Notes under the pieces: generated by a model | What the model was told of the DNA's origin: nothing | The model's input: only the letters and a program-made list of their open reading frames with translations | Database searches by the model: none | Program-made: the position numbers and the translations under genes | From: Thioclava electrotropha | GTDB taxonomy: Bacteria; Pseudomonadota; Alphaproteobacteria; Rhodobacterales; Rhodobacteraceae | Assembly: GCF_002085925.2 (NCBI RefSeq) | Contig: NZ_CP053562.1 | Coordinates: 1,096,001-1,160,000 of the forward strand | Reading direction: 5' to 3' | Length of the DNA stretch: 64,000 nucleotides | In this document: piece after piece, positions 55,992 through 64,000 of the stretch | How positions within the stretch are numbered: the stretch's first letter is position 1 | How the letters are laid out: each line of letters begins with the position of its first letter

Positions 55992-57125
55992 TCAGCGGCT
56001 CTTGAGGTAGAAGAGCGTCCCCCCGACGATCACCGCAGCGAGCACCGCCAGCGCGATCTTCCATGCCGACCACGGGCGATCCCCGCGCACGCGGCCTGTC
56101 TGGGCGTTCACGACGAAGCGGTAGGAGCGGCCACGGAACTTGTAGGCGGCGGTCCAGATCGGCAGCAGGATATGCTTGAAGGTCTCGGCCGAGAACTGCG
56201 GGTCCATCGCGCCGATCCGCTGCTCGTCGCCGCCAATATCGCGGCGGATGTCGGTCTGGATGACGCGGATCATCTCGGCCTGCGCGGCGTGATGACCCTC
56301 CTGCAGTTGCACCGTGTAGCCCTCGGCGGTGAAGCCCGCGAGATAATCGCGCCGATAAGGTTCGAGCGCCGTCAGGTCCCACGGGCGCAGCGCCTGCACG
56401 TAATCGGGCGGCAGCGAGCGCGCGGCGTAGATCACCACATCGTCGAAATCGCGCGCCACCTGACCCGAGACCGGCGTCCAGCGGATGCGCCGGACCTGCT
56501 CGGTGCGGGGGCCTTTGTCGGTCTGCACCGTGCGCGTGACGTAATAGGCGTCGCCGCGCTGGCCGGAATAGCGCGTGCGGGTTGCGGCGTCGAAGGTCCA
56601 GAAGGGCGCGTAGATGCCGGTCATGCGCCGGCCCTTGCGGGCGTATTGCGAAAGCCCGTTGGGGGCGAACCAGAGCGAGCCGAGCCATTTCGAGAGCGCC
56701 GCGCGCGCTTGGTCCTCGGTCAGCTGGAATGGCAGCACCCCTTGCGGCTTGATCAGCCGCGTCGTGCCCGTATCGACCACCACGGGCGTCGCGCAGAACG
56801 GGCATTCGGTCGCGTGCTCGCCGTTTTGCAACTCGATCGAGGCGCCGCAATTGGGGCAGGAGACGGTGCGGTGCTCCTCCATCTCCTGCGCGGGCAATTC
56901 ACGGGTCAGCGCATCGTCGAGCGGCAATTCGCGCAAGCGCGCCTCTCCGCGCCCGGTGGCGGAGGGAATGTCCTGCACATGGCCGCAATGATCGCAGACG
57001 AGCCGCGTCTGGCCCGGTGCGAAGCGCAGATCGGCGCCGCAGCTTTCGCAGTGATAGTGGCTCTCGCCGCGTGGGGCGGCAGGGGCGGCAGCCGCGCTCC
57101 GCCCCACTTTCGGGAAACCCAGCAT
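55992..57125 (-). CDS. Zinc-ribbon protein with C-terminal membrane anchor
   Basis: This 377-residue protein has two zinc ribbons: HCESCGADL with CDHCGHVQD, and CPNCGAS with CPFCATPVV. A beta-rich core of about 200 residues follows (IYAPFWTFDAATRTRYSGQRG), then a single C-terminal membrane helix (ALAVLAAVIVGGTLFYLKSR). It is sometimes annotated as a PriA-like zinc protein, but no helicase motifs are present. It starts 4 bp after the SPFH gene and ends the XpaC-TelA operon. Function is unknown. Confidence 0.8.
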   Translation of the reverse strand: MLGFPKVGRSAAAAPAAPRGESHYHCESCGADLRFAPGQTRLVCDHCGHVQDIPSATGRGEARLRELPLDDALTRELPAQEMEEHRTVSCPNCGASIELQNGEHATECPFCATPVVVDTGTTRLIKPQGVLPFQLTEDQARAALSKWLGSLWFAPNGLSQYARKGRRMTGIYAPFWTFDAATRTRYSGQRGDAYYVTRTVQTDKGPRTEQVRRIRWTPVSGQVARDFDDVVIYAARSLPPDYVQALRPWDLTALEPYRRDYLAGFTAEGYTVQLQEGHHAAQAEMIRVIQTDIRRDIGGDEQRIGAMDPQFSAETFKHILLPIWTAAYKFRGRSYRFVVNAQTGRVRGDRPWSAWKIALAVLAAVIVGGTLFYLKSR

Positions 57126-57129
57126 TCGA

Positions 57130-58260
57130 TCAGCTCGCAGGTGGCGCAGCAGGCGGGGGCGGCGGCGGTGCGATGGTGAAGAGCTGCGCCAGTTCGGTCA
57201 CGTCCTCGGCACGCATCCAGCCATTCTGACCGGGCGTCCAGACGAGGCTGTCGCGGGTGAGCGAGCCTTCCGACACCATACGCCCCAGATGCCCGCGCCC
57301 GAAGGGCCCCTGCGTTGCCCATTCACCGCGAGATGCCAGACCTTCTCCACCGGCGGCGGGGAGGGGCGGCGGTGCGGCGGCGGGTTGCTGGGCCATCTGC
57401 CCCCAGGGCCCCATCTGCTGGCCCATCGCCATGCCCATGCCTGCGCCCATGCCCGCGCCCATCGCGGCGCCCATCCCGGCGGAGGCGCCCGAGCCCGGCT
57501 GGCCCATCGCCTCGGCGGCGTTGTATTGCATGTATTTGTTCAGATCGCCCACGATCCCCATTGAGGTGCGCTTGTCGAGAACCGCCTCCACCGCTTCGGG
57601 CAGCGAGACGTTCTCGATGTAGAACTCGGGCAGCTCCAGCCCGTAATTCGCGATGGTCGGCGCGATCGCCTTGGTGATCAGCTTGCCCATGTCGGCGGTG
57701 TTCGCGGCCATGTCCAGGATCGGGATGCCCGAGCTGGCAATAGCGCGCGAGAACTCCTGCACGATCACGTTGCGCAGCTGGTAGCTGATCTCGTCAGAGG
57801 TGAACTCGCCATCGGTGCCGACGATCTCGGTCAGGAACTTGCCCGGATCGGTGACGCGCATCGAATAGGTGCCGAAAGCGCGGATGCGCACCGGGCCGAA
57901 TTCCGGATCGCGCGCCATGACCGGGTTTTTCGTGCCCCATTTGAGGTCGTTGAACCGGGTGGTGTTGACGAAATAGATCTCGGACTGGAAGGGCGATTTG
58001 AACCCGTGATCCCAGTGCTGAAGCGTCGTCAGGATCGGCAGGTTGTTGGTCTCGAGCATATAGAGCCCGGGCCCGAAGATATCGGCCAACTGGCCCTCAT
58101 GGACGAAGACCGCGGCCTGACCTTCGCGCACGGTCAGCTTCGCGCCGTATTTGATCGCGTGACCCTCGCGCTCGAACCGCCAGACCATCGTGTCGCGGGT
58201 GTCGTCGGTCCAGCCGATTACGTCGATGAATTCGCCGGAGAGGAAATCGAGAATGCCCAT
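57130..58260 (-). CDS. SPFH domain protein with C-terminal GYF_2 domain
   Basis: This 376-residue protein has an SPFH (band 7/flotillin-like) domain over residues about 20-240 (IKYGAKLTVREGQAAVFVHEG), a Gly/Met/Ala-rich hinge (GAGMGAGMGMAMG) at about 265-285, a Pro-rich stretch, and a GYF_2 domain (GHLGRMVSEGSLTRDSLVWT). This matches the YdjI-type group formerly called virion-core-like proteins. It lacks a clear membrane helix, so it may form a scaffold at the membrane. It follows the DUF2927 gene by 22 bp. Confidence 0.88.
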   Translation of the reverse strand: MGILDFLSGEFIDVIGWTDDTRDTMVWRFEREGHAIKYGAKLTVREGQAAVFVHEGQLADIFGPGLYMLETNNLPILTTLQHWDHGFKSPFQSEIYFVNTTRFNDLKWGTKNPVMARDPEFGPVRIRAFGTYSMRVTDPGKFLTEIVGTDGEFTSDEISYQLRNVIVQEFSRAIASSGIPILDMAANTADMGKLITKAIAPTIANYGLELPEFYIENVSLPEAVEAVLDKRTSMGIVGDLNKYMQYNAAEAMGQPGSGASAGMGAAMGAGMGAGMGMAMGQQMGPWGQMAQQPAAAPPPLPAAGGEGLASRGEWATQGPFGRGHLGRMVSEGSLTRDSLVWTPGQNGWMRAEDVTELAQLFTIAPPPPPPAAPPAS

Positions 58261-58282
58261 GGATGCGGTTCCTTCTTGGTTC

Positions 58283-59251
58283 TCAGCTTGCGCCGCCCAG
58301 CAATTCGGAGGCGATGGTGGTGACGATCGGGCGGGCCTCGCGTTCGGTCATGCCGGGCGTCAGGCGCGGGTCGTAAAGCATTTGCAGCAGCAACTCGTCA
58401 TGCTTGGTCAGCAGCGAGAATTCCTCGTCATCGTTGAAGATCGAGGGCCGCGCGCGCGGATAGTCATTGGCGAGACCCAGCCCCTGGGCCAGTTCCTCAT
58501 GGATACAGCTCGTGCGCAGTTCGGGCGGATGCTCGCCCCGGATCACCGCGACGGCGTCGGTATAGATCGGACTGTCGCCCTGCGAGAAGGCAAAGACCAC
58601 GCAATAAGTCGAGAGCGGCAGGTTGGTGATCGCCTCGACTGAGCTGTCATCGATCCCCGGCACCAATTGGCGCAGGCGCGGGCCGATCGCCCGGCGCTCG
58701 TCCTCATTTAGGAACAGGACGTGGAAATTGCCGCCCCGGTTCACCACGCTGACCGGATGGCGCGAGGCGCGCGCGAGCTTGCCCGCATAGGCGCGCACTT
58801 CGGCGATATCCGAGGCGCGGTCGGCCTTGGGGATCGAGGCGCCGAAATCGATATCCATCCGCACCGGCTTGTCCCAGCGCCGCAGGCGCGAGGGGGTCTG
58901 ACGCGCGACGAACCCGCCGCCCTGCGCCGCGTATTCGTCGTAAAGCGCGATATGGATGAAGTCCTGCACCAGTTGCCGCTGGTTGAACGGCGCATCGCGC
59001 GGCGCGACATCGGTGCGCAACTGGCCGCGCGCTTCCATCTCGGCGGCGGTCTTGGCGAAATAGGCCGACATCTCCCGCGAGAGCGCGCTTTGCTTGGTAG
59101 CGTTCGAGCGATCGAGATCGGCCGGTGCGCTGGGCGGGCGCGCGGTCTTGTCCGGTGCGAGCGGCGAGCCGCCCAAGCCCGGCGCGCAGGCCGAAAGGGC
59201 CAGCGCCGCCAGCCCTGCAAGAACCGGAAAGGCCGCACGCATCCGTGTCAT
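58283..59251 (-). CDS. DUF2927 lipoprotein
   Basis: This 322-residue protein has a lipoprotein signal (FPVLAGLAALALSACAPGLG) with lipobox LSAC. The mature domain matches DUF2927 (IHIALYDEYAAQ, RGEHPPELRTSCIHEELAQGLGLANDYP). The HEELAQGLGL segment looks metalloprotease-like (HExxxxxG), as in other DUF2927 proteins. It overlaps telA by 4 bp (ATGA), so its translation is coupled to that gene. It should sit at the outer face of the inner membrane or in the outer membrane. Confidence 0.88.
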   Translation of the reverse strand: MTRMRAAFPVLAGLAALALSACAPGLGGSPLAPDKTARPPSAPADLDRSNATKQSALSREMSAYFAKTAAEMEARGQLRTDVAPRDAPFNQRQLVQDFIHIALYDEYAAQGGGFVARQTPSRLRRWDKPVRMDIDFGASIPKADRASDIAEVRAYAGKLARASRHPVSVVNRGGNFHVLFLNEDERRAIGPRLRQLVPGIDDSSVEAITNLPLSTYCVVFAFSQGDSPIYTDAVAVIRGEHPPELRTSCIHEELAQGLGLANDYPRARPSIFNDDEEFSLLTKHDELLLQMLYDPRLTPGMTEREARPIVTTIASELLGGAS

Positions 59252-60426
59252 CCCGCAGCCCCGCCAGCCTGTGCGGAGGATTTCGCCGCCGACAGGGTGT
59301 CGCGCAGCTTGTCTTCCATTTCGACCAGATCATGCTCTGCGGCGGCCCGCTTGCGCTTGCCCTCATCCGCGATGCGCAAGGAGTCCTCGATCGTGGCGAC
59401 CAGATCGGCATTGGCGGCCTTCACCGCCTCGATGTCGAAGACACCGCGCTCCATCTCGGTGCGGATCTCGGCATTGGCTTCGCGCAGGTTCTTGGCATTC
59501 GATGTCAGAAGCTCGTTGGTCAGATCATTGGCCTCGCGCACAGCGCCTGCCGCCTCGCGCGAGCGTTGGATCGTGACCGCCTGCGCCAGCTGGGTCTCCC
59601 ACAGCGGCACGGTGTTCACGAGCGTCGAGTTGATCTTGGTCACAAGGCTCTTGTCGTTCTCCTGCACCAGCCGGATCGACGGCAGCGACTGCATCGTCAC
59701 CTGACGGGTCAGTTTCAGATCATGCACCCGGCGCTCCAGATCGTCGCGGGCTGCGCGCAGATCGCGGATTTCCTGCGCCTTGAGCACTTTCTGATCCTCG
59801 GATGCGGCTTCCATCGCCGCCTCTTTAGCGGGGATTTCCTCCCGGTCGAGCTGGGCCAGCTTTTCCTCGCCCGCCGCGATATAGAGGGCGAGCTCGTCAT
59901 AGAAATGCAGCGTCTTGTCGTAGAGCATGTCGAGCGATTTGATGTCCTTGAGCAGCTTGTGCTCGTGGCTCAGCAACTCGTCGGTGACGCGGTCGATCTG
60001 GCCCTGCACCTCTTCGAACCGGGCGATGAAGTTGCCAAACGGCGCGGCGCGGCCCAGCAGCTTTTCCCACCAGCTCCGCTTGCGGCGCACGTCGAGTTCC
60101 GAGACCGAGAAGCCGCGGATCGTGGTGACGATCTGGCGCAGGCTGTCTCCGGCGGGACCGACATCCTTGTTCTTGACGCCCGAGAGCATCTCCTGGCTGA
60201 TCGACTGCAGATCGACCTGCGCGCGCGAGCCGAACTGCACAATCGAATTCGAGTCGCCCATGTCCAGCTCGGCCATGCGCTTGCGGATTTCTTCGGCGGT
60301 CTCGGGCGGGGCCTGATCGAGCGGCGTCACCGCCTCTGCCGGGCCCGGCTCGGGCAGCAGCGAACCGCTGACACCTTCCACTTCGGTCATCAGCTCGGTT
60401 GCCTTTTGGCGGGTCGTCTCGGTCAT
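59248..60426 (-). CDS. TelA/KlaA toxic anion resistance family protein
   Basis: This 392-residue, highly helical protein has the TelA pattern (FGSRAQVDLQSISQEMLSGV, NTVPLWETQLAQAVTIQRSR and EANDLTNELLTSNAKNL). TelA proteins were linked to tellurite resistance on plasmids; chromosomal copies are often paired with XpaC and their role is unclear. Here it lies 61 bp after xpaC and overlaps the DUF2927 gene by 4 bp. Probably a cytosolic coiled-coil protein. Confidence 0.93.
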   Translation of the reverse strand: MTETTRQKATELMTEVEGVSGSLLPEPGPAEAVTPLDQAPPETAEEIRKRMAELDMGDSNSIVQFGSRAQVDLQSISQEMLSGVKNKDVGPAGDSLRQIVTTIRGFSVSELDVRRKRSWWEKLLGRAAPFGNFIARFEEVQGQIDRVTDELLSHEHKLLKDIKSLDMLYDKTLHFYDELALYIAAGEEKLAQLDREEIPAKEAAMEAASEDQKVLKAQEIRDLRAARDDLERRVHDLKLTRQVTMQSLPSIRLVQENDKSLVTKINSTLVNTVPLWETQLAQAVTIQRSREAAGAVREANDLTNELLTSNAKNLREANAEIRTEMERGVFDIEAVKAANADLVATIEDSLRIADEGKRKRAAAEHDLVEMEDKLRDTLSAAKSSAQAGGAAG

Positions 60427-60487
60427 CTCAGGGCCTCCTTGCGCCTGTCGGGGCAGTTCCCGGTGTCACTCTTAAACTCACGCTTCG

Positions 60488-61402
60488 TCAATTCTCGCGG
60501 GTCGTCGGCACGACCCCTTCGCGCGCCAGCCGGTCGCGCAGCACGTCGATCTCGATCTCCAGCCCCTCGCGGCCATCTTCCAGCATCTTGCGGGTGCGGG
60601 CGGTGAAATTCGCCTCCAGATCATCAAGCAGCGCCGCGTAATCGTCGCGTGCCTTGTGATCGCGCGTGTTGCGCCACAGATCGGCGAACTTGATCGTCGC
60701 GTCGCGCGCGCCCTCCAGATAAACGGTCATGTAGCGCCGCGCCTGCGCCAGATCGCCGGGATCTTCCTCGACCGCACGGAACAGATCGCGCGCGGTGGTC
60801 GCGAATTGCTCGACCCGGGTGATCAACACTCGCTCGCCCGAGGGGGTGATCGCCTTGCGCATCTCGGCCAGATAGGCCTCGCCTTCCTTGACCACGCGAG
60901 CGACGCGCTCTTGCTGAAACTCGTCTACGCCCTCCATCCCCTTGTCTTTCAGCGGATCGAGACCGAAGGCCACGAGCGAGACCACCATGCCGATAGCCCC
61001 GATCCCGGCCGCGCCGATCACGCCCAATTCGGGGGCCTGTGCGCCCAATGCGAGACCCAGACCATAGGCGACGGAGCCCAGAATTTTTCGCGGAAAGGCG
61101 GGGCGCTTGGCCGAACTGCGCGCGACATAGGCGAATTCGGCCCGCAGCCCCTCGCGGATCGTCCAGGCGGCGCCCGCGATCAGCGCGAAGGCGCCAAGCG
61201 CGCGGGCCAGTGCGAAGGGGCCTTCGCCGAAGGCACCTAGCAAGAAGGGCAGGGCGGCGGCCACGATCCAGAACGGACGGCCTTCTTCGGGGTGGCGGGC
61301 ATCGGGACGACGATGGGGCGGCACGCTGCGGGGATCATGCAGGTCCGGCCCGCTGGCCGGGCCTTGGGGCGAGTATTTTCCGCCATAGCGTTGAGCCATC
61401 AT
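60488..61402 (-). CDS. XpaC-like (5-bromo-4-chloroindolyl phosphate hydrolysis) protein
   Basis: This roughly 304-residue protein has two or three membrane segments in the first half (FWIVAAALPFLLGAFGEGPF, LGVIGAAGIGAIGMVVSLVA) and a helical C-terminal domain (AYLAEMRKAITPSGERVLI, RRYMTVYLEGARDATIKFAD). This is the XpaC pattern, the usual partner of TelA. The first of two adjacent ATGs (61402) overlaps the stop of a 27-codon gene upstream as ATGA, so translation is probably coupled. Confidence 0.85.
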   Translation of the reverse strand: MMAQRYGGKYSPQGPASGPDLHDPRSVPPHRRPDARHPEEGRPFWIVAAALPFLLGAFGEGPFALARALGAFALIAGAAWTIREGLRAEFAYVARSSAKRPAFPRKILGSVAYGLGLALGAQAPELGVIGAAGIGAIGMVVSLVAFGLDPLKDKGMEGVDEFQQERVARVVKEGEAYLAEMRKAITPSGERVLITRVEQFATTARDLFRAVEEDPGDLAQARRYMTVYLEGARDATIKFADLWRNTRDHKARDDYAALLDDLEANFTARTRKMLEDGREGLEIEIDVLRDRLAREGVVPTTREN

Positions 61403-61482
61403 ACGCTCCCGGTGAGCGCGACCGACAGCGTCAGCGCGATCATCAGCCAGAAAGCGATTCTCTTTTGCGCCTCGCGCGACAT
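61399..61482 (-). CDS. 27-residue membrane peptide coupled to xpaC
   Basis: ATG at 61482 opens a 27-codon frame that begins MSREAQKR and continues with a single hydrophobic helix (residues about 9-24, IAFWLMIALTLSVALT) before GSV and stop. The stop TGA overlaps the xpaC ATG as ATGA. AGGGG lies about eight bases upstream. The positive-then-hydrophobic layout and exact coupling favour a real single-pass micro-protein at the head of the operon. No family is recognised, and it would escape most annotation by length. Confidence 0.6.
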   Translation of the reverse strand: MSREAQKRIAFWLMIALTLSVALTGSV

Positions 61483-61601
61483 CGCCAGCCCCTGCCATCG
61501 GACGCGAATTTCGACGTCCTCAGGGGAATTTATAAGCAGGCTGGCGGGTCTATGCCAGAGAGACGGTGTGAAATTCGCGTAAACCCGCCGAGGAAAAAGA
61601 A

Positions 61602-61630
61602 GAGGGGAAAACCACGGCGGTTTTCCCCTC
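61602..61630 (-). terminator. Intrinsic terminator of the pseudouridine synthase gene
   Basis: GAGGGGAAAACC and GGTTTTCCCCTC form a 12-bp stem around ACGGC. On the minus strand it is followed by TTCTTTTTCC, 23 bp past the stop codon. Confidence 0.9.
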
Positions 61631-61652
61631 TCTCAAAGCGCGTTTTCGCCGG

Positions 61653-63311
61653 TCAGTCGCGATTGCCACCGCGCGGCTTGCCACCGAAGGGCTTGCCACC
61701 GGGTTTCCCGCCCGGTTTGCCCGAATGCGACTTGAAGCCGCCCGAGCGTGCGGGCCGGTCACCGCGCGCGTCACCGTGGGACTTGAACCCGCCCGAGCGC
61801 GGCTTGCCGCCCGGTTTTCCGCCATGCGATTTGAAGCCGCCCGAGCGGGGCTTGTCGCCACCACGGTCGTCACGGCCACCTTCGTCGCGATCCCGGTTGA
61901 AGCGCGCCTTGTCGCCGAACTTCCCACTGGGCTTGCCGCCGAACTTCCCGCCCGAGCGGTCGTCGCGGTCGCGGTTGAAGCTGGGCTTGTCGCCACGCGG
62001 CCCACGATCGGGGCGGTCGCCGCGATCTTTCGAGAAGCGAGGCTTGTCGCCCCGGTCGCCGCGCTCGCCTTCATCACGATGCGACTTGAACCCACCGGTG
62101 CGCGGCTTGCGCGGCCCGTCGCGGAACGGACGATCCTCGCGGCCGCCCTCTTCGCGATCCTTGCGGAAACGCGGTTTGTCGTCACGACCACCCTCGTCGC
62201 GGTCGCGGTTGAAGCGCGGCTTGTCGCCACGCGGCCCGCGATCCGGACGGTCGCCCCGGTCCTTCGAGAAGCGCGGCCCCCGATCGCCACGATCGCCGCG
62301 GTCGCCCTCGTCACGATGCGATTTGAAGCCGCCCGTACGCGGCTTGCGCGGACGATCTTCACGACCACCTTCGTCACGATCCTTGCGGAAGCGCGGCTTG
62401 TCATCACGCCCGCCGTCATCGCGATCGCGCTTGAAGCGCGGCTTGTCGCCCCGATCCTTGCGATCGCCGCGCTCCGGACGATCCCCACGCTCTTTGCGCT
62501 CGGGCTTGGCCTCGCCGCCTGCGGGCTTGTCGTCGAGCAACCCGCCAAGCTGATCGCGCAGCATCCGGCGCTTCACTTCCATGACGTCGCCCGCCTTCAT
62601 GTCCATCAGGCGGAACGGGCCGTAGCTGATCCGGATCAGGCGGTTCACCTGGAAGCCGATCTCGGTCATCGCGCGACGGATTTCGCGGTTGCGACCTTCG
62701 CGGATGCCCACGGTCAGCCACGCATTCGCGCCTTGCTGACGGTCGAGCGAGACCTCCATCGGCAGGAATTCCTCGCCGTCGATGGTGATGCCCTGACGCA
62801 GCGGCTCGAAAGACTGCTCGGTCGGGCGGCCATTCACGCGCACGCGGTATTTGCGTAGCCAGCCGGTCTCGGGCAGCTCCAGACGGCGCTTCAACCCGCC
62901 ATCATTGGTCAAGAGCAGCAGGCCTTCGGAGTTGATGTCGAGACGGCCCACGTTCAGCACGCGCGGCATGCCCTCGGGCATCTCGTCGAAAATCGTGCGG
63001 CGGCCCTGTTCGTCTTTCTCGGTCGTGACCAGACCCAGCGGCTTGTAATAGAGCCACAGCCGCGTTTCCTGCGGTGCGTCGATCGGCTTGCCGTCGATGG
63101 TGATCTTGTCGGACGCAGCCACGTCGAGCGCGGGCGAGTCGATCTGCTTGCCGTTCACCGCGACCTTGCCGGCGAGGATCATCTTCTCGGCGTCGCGGCG
63201 CGAGGCCACGCCGGAGCGCGCGATCACCTTGGCGATGCGTTCTTTCGCGCCGGATTTCTCGGCGGATTTCGAAACGGAATTTTCGGGGGAGTTGTCGGGA
63301 GTATCGGTCAT
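61653..63311 (-). CDS. 23S rRNA pseudouridine synthase (RluB-type) with long repetitive tail
   Basis: Residues about 22-70 form an S4 RNA-binding domain (ERIAKVIARSGVASRRDAEK). Residues about 80-250 form the RsuA/RluB-type synthase with the catalytic aspartate D125 in VGRLDINSEGLLLLTNDG. After residue 260 comes a tail of about 290 residues made of Arg/Asp/Gly/Lys-rich repeats, including five copies of GGFKSH and repeated blocks such as KPRFNRDRDEGGRDDKPRF. The tail exceeds the enzyme core in length and is presumably disordered and RNA-binding. Subgroup RluB is my best guess from the core. Confidence 0.93.
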   Translation of the reverse strand: MTDTPDNSPENSVSKSAEKSGAKERIAKVIARSGVASRRDAEKMILAGKVAVNGKQIDSPALDVAASDKITIDGKPIDAPQETRLWLYYKPLGLVTTEKDEQGRRTIFDEMPEGMPRVLNVGRLDINSEGLLLLTNDGGLKRRLELPETGWLRKYRVRVNGRPTEQSFEPLRQGITIDGEEFLPMEVSLDRQQGANAWLTVGIREGRNREIRRAMTEIGFQVNRLIRISYGPFRLMDMKAGDVMEVKRRMLRDQLGGLLDDKPAGGEAKPERKERGDRPERGDRKDRGDKPRFKRDRDDGGRDDKPRFRKDRDEGGREDRPRKPRTGGFKSHRDEGDRGDRGDRGPRFSKDRGDRPDRGPRGDKPRFNRDRDEGGRDDKPRFRKDREEGGREDRPFRDGPRKPRTGGFKSHRDEGERGDRGDKPRFSKDRGDRPDRGPRGDKPSFNRDRDDRSGGKFGGKPSGKFGDKARFNRDRDEGGRDDRGGDKPRSGGFKSHGGKPGGKPRSGGFKSHGDARGDRPARSGGFKSHSGKPGGKPGGKPFGGKPRGGNRD

Positions 63312-63434
63312 GTCCGGTTCCTTCTAGGGGAGGGGGCGCGCGAGTCACTCGGGCGCGAAAGATGGCGATCTACACCTTTCTGCTGCGCGTGGGAAGCGTC
63401 TTGATAAGCGCGGATTTGCAAGCGATGAAGAGCC

Positions 63435-63884
63435 ATGGAATTCCGGTCTTTCATGCAACAGGCTCTGGCAGAGGCGCGCGAGGCGGCCAAACGCGGCGAG
63501 GTGCCCGTGGGCGCGGTCGTCGTCTCCCCTGACGGTAGGGTGGTGGCCGCCGCTGGCAACCGCACCCGCGAGCTGGGCGATCCGACTGCCCATGCGGAGA
63601 TCCTCGCGATGCGCGAGGCCTGCGCGCAGATCGGTTCGGAGCGGCTGCCGGGCTATGATCTCTATGTCACGCTCGAGCCCTGTCCGATGTGCGCCTCGGC
63701 GATCTCACAGACCCGGATCGCGCGGCTTTATTACGGCGCGGCAGATCCGAAATCGGGCGGCGTCGCGCAGGGGCCGCGCGTCTTCTCGCATCCGCAAAGC
63801 CACCACGTGCCGGAAATCTACGACGGTATCGGGGCGGCAGAGGCGGAGGCGCTTTTGAAGGATTTCTTCGCCGCGCGCCGCTGA
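63435..63884 (+). CDS. tadA: tRNA-specific adenosine deaminase
   Basis: This 149-residue enzyme has the zinc deaminase motifs HAEILAMREAC (catalytic glutamate) and LEPCPMCASAISQTRI, followed by KSGGVAQGPRV. It converts adenosine 34 of tRNA-Arg(ACG) to inosine. The gene is divergent from the pseudouridine synthase gene, fitting a shared RNA-modification locus. Confidence 0.93.
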   Translation: MEFRSFMQQALAEAREAAKRGEVPVGAVVVSPDGRVVAAAGNRTRELGDPTAHAEILAMREACAQIGSERLPGYDLYVTLEPCPMCASAISQTRIARLYYGAADPKSGGVAQGPRVFSHPQSHHVPEIYDGIGAAEAEALLKDFFAARR

Positions 63885-63988
63885 GCGACGCCCGTCTGGA
63901 CGGATTGCCTTTCCTGTGGCATATCAATCGCATCGCAGGCCCCAAGGGCCGCGATCCCCGACATTGGTATCAGTCAGAAGGAGCGGGC

Positions 63989-64000
63989 ATGCGTCCGGCA
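63989..64000 (+). CDS. Start of a further gene, cut by the window edge
   Basis: ATG at 63989 is preceded by AGAAGGAG with good spacing and opens a frame MRPA that runs off the window. Only four codons are visible, so the product cannot be named. The start is inferred from the ribosome binding site. Confidence 0.5.

Noticed and set aside
61653..62520. Regularly repeated DNA that could be mistaken for a CRISPR or tandem-repeat array
   Set aside because: The repeats are in frame, vary at the DNA level and encode the GGFKSH/RDRDEGG tail of the pseudouridine synthase. There are no unique spacers of constant length.

Overview
The window looks like chromosome from a high-GC alphaproteobacterium of the Rhodobacterales (Rhodobacter/Paracoccus/Thioclava type). 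I infer this from the gene order sucC-sucD-odhA-odhB-lpd, mdh, a malyl-CoA thioesterase, mesaconyl-CoA hydratase and sdhCDAB, and from several families common in that group (TIGR02300, DUF1737, DUF2927, DUF1285). The genus cannot be fixed from the sequence alone.

Layout. 1-2844 is one end of an integrated element: a partial N6-adenine DNA methyltransferase and a tyrosine integrase, ending at the 3' end of tRNA-Ala(GGC). 2845-12200 is core genome: a FYDLN zinc protein, a YgjP-type metallopeptidase, a GntR regulator, rpmB, a copper chaperone pair, meaB, hrpB and a thioesterase. 12219-24876 (minus strand) holds lpd, a MAPEG protein, odhB, odhA, sucD, sucC and, after two unrelated genes, mdh. 25102-32976 (plus strand) holds a TauE-type exporter, a malyl-CoA thioesterase gene followed by NnrU, DUF1737 and mesaconyl-CoA hydratase genes, and sdhC-sdhD-sdhA-lipoprotein-sdhB. 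33167-42096 is mixed housekeeping (polA, an ABC ATPase, a globin, a CDF exporter, an isomerase). 42170-48979 is a MoxR/DUF58/DUF4159 operon with overlapping genes. 49053-55202 carries sugar kinase, dtd, tdk, a KAS III-like synthase, a 2-hydroxyacid dehydrogenase, proC, ybjN and tRNA-Ala(CGC). 55289-64000 carries trxC, a minus-strand envelope/toxic-anion operon (27-residue membrane peptide, XpaC, TelA, DUF2927 lipoprotein, SPFH-GYF protein, zinc-ribbon membrane protein), a pseudouridine synthase with a very long repetitive tail, and tadA.

How it fits together. Most steps from 2-oxoglutarate to oxaloacetate are here (no fumarase is seen), alongside ethylmalonyl-CoA pathway genes, so carbon from acetyl-CoA can enter the TCA cycle as malate and succinate. 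The strongest regulatory signal is the palindrome TGTGATCACA. One copy lies just upstream of the GntR gene. Pairs with exactly 21 bp between centres lie upstream of both sucC and sdhC. This makes the GntR protein the probable TCA regulator, matching what is known of AkgR in Rhodobacter sphaeroides. A second, 19-bp TGC-rich palindrome lies upstream of the malyl-CoA thioesterase gene and downstream of sdhB.

I found no CRISPR array, rRNA operon or insertion sequence. The best candidates for undescribed biology are the XpaC/TelA/SPFH operon with its coupled micro-protein, the paired-operator TCA regulon, and the two short frames with matching ribosome binding sites between sucD and odhA.
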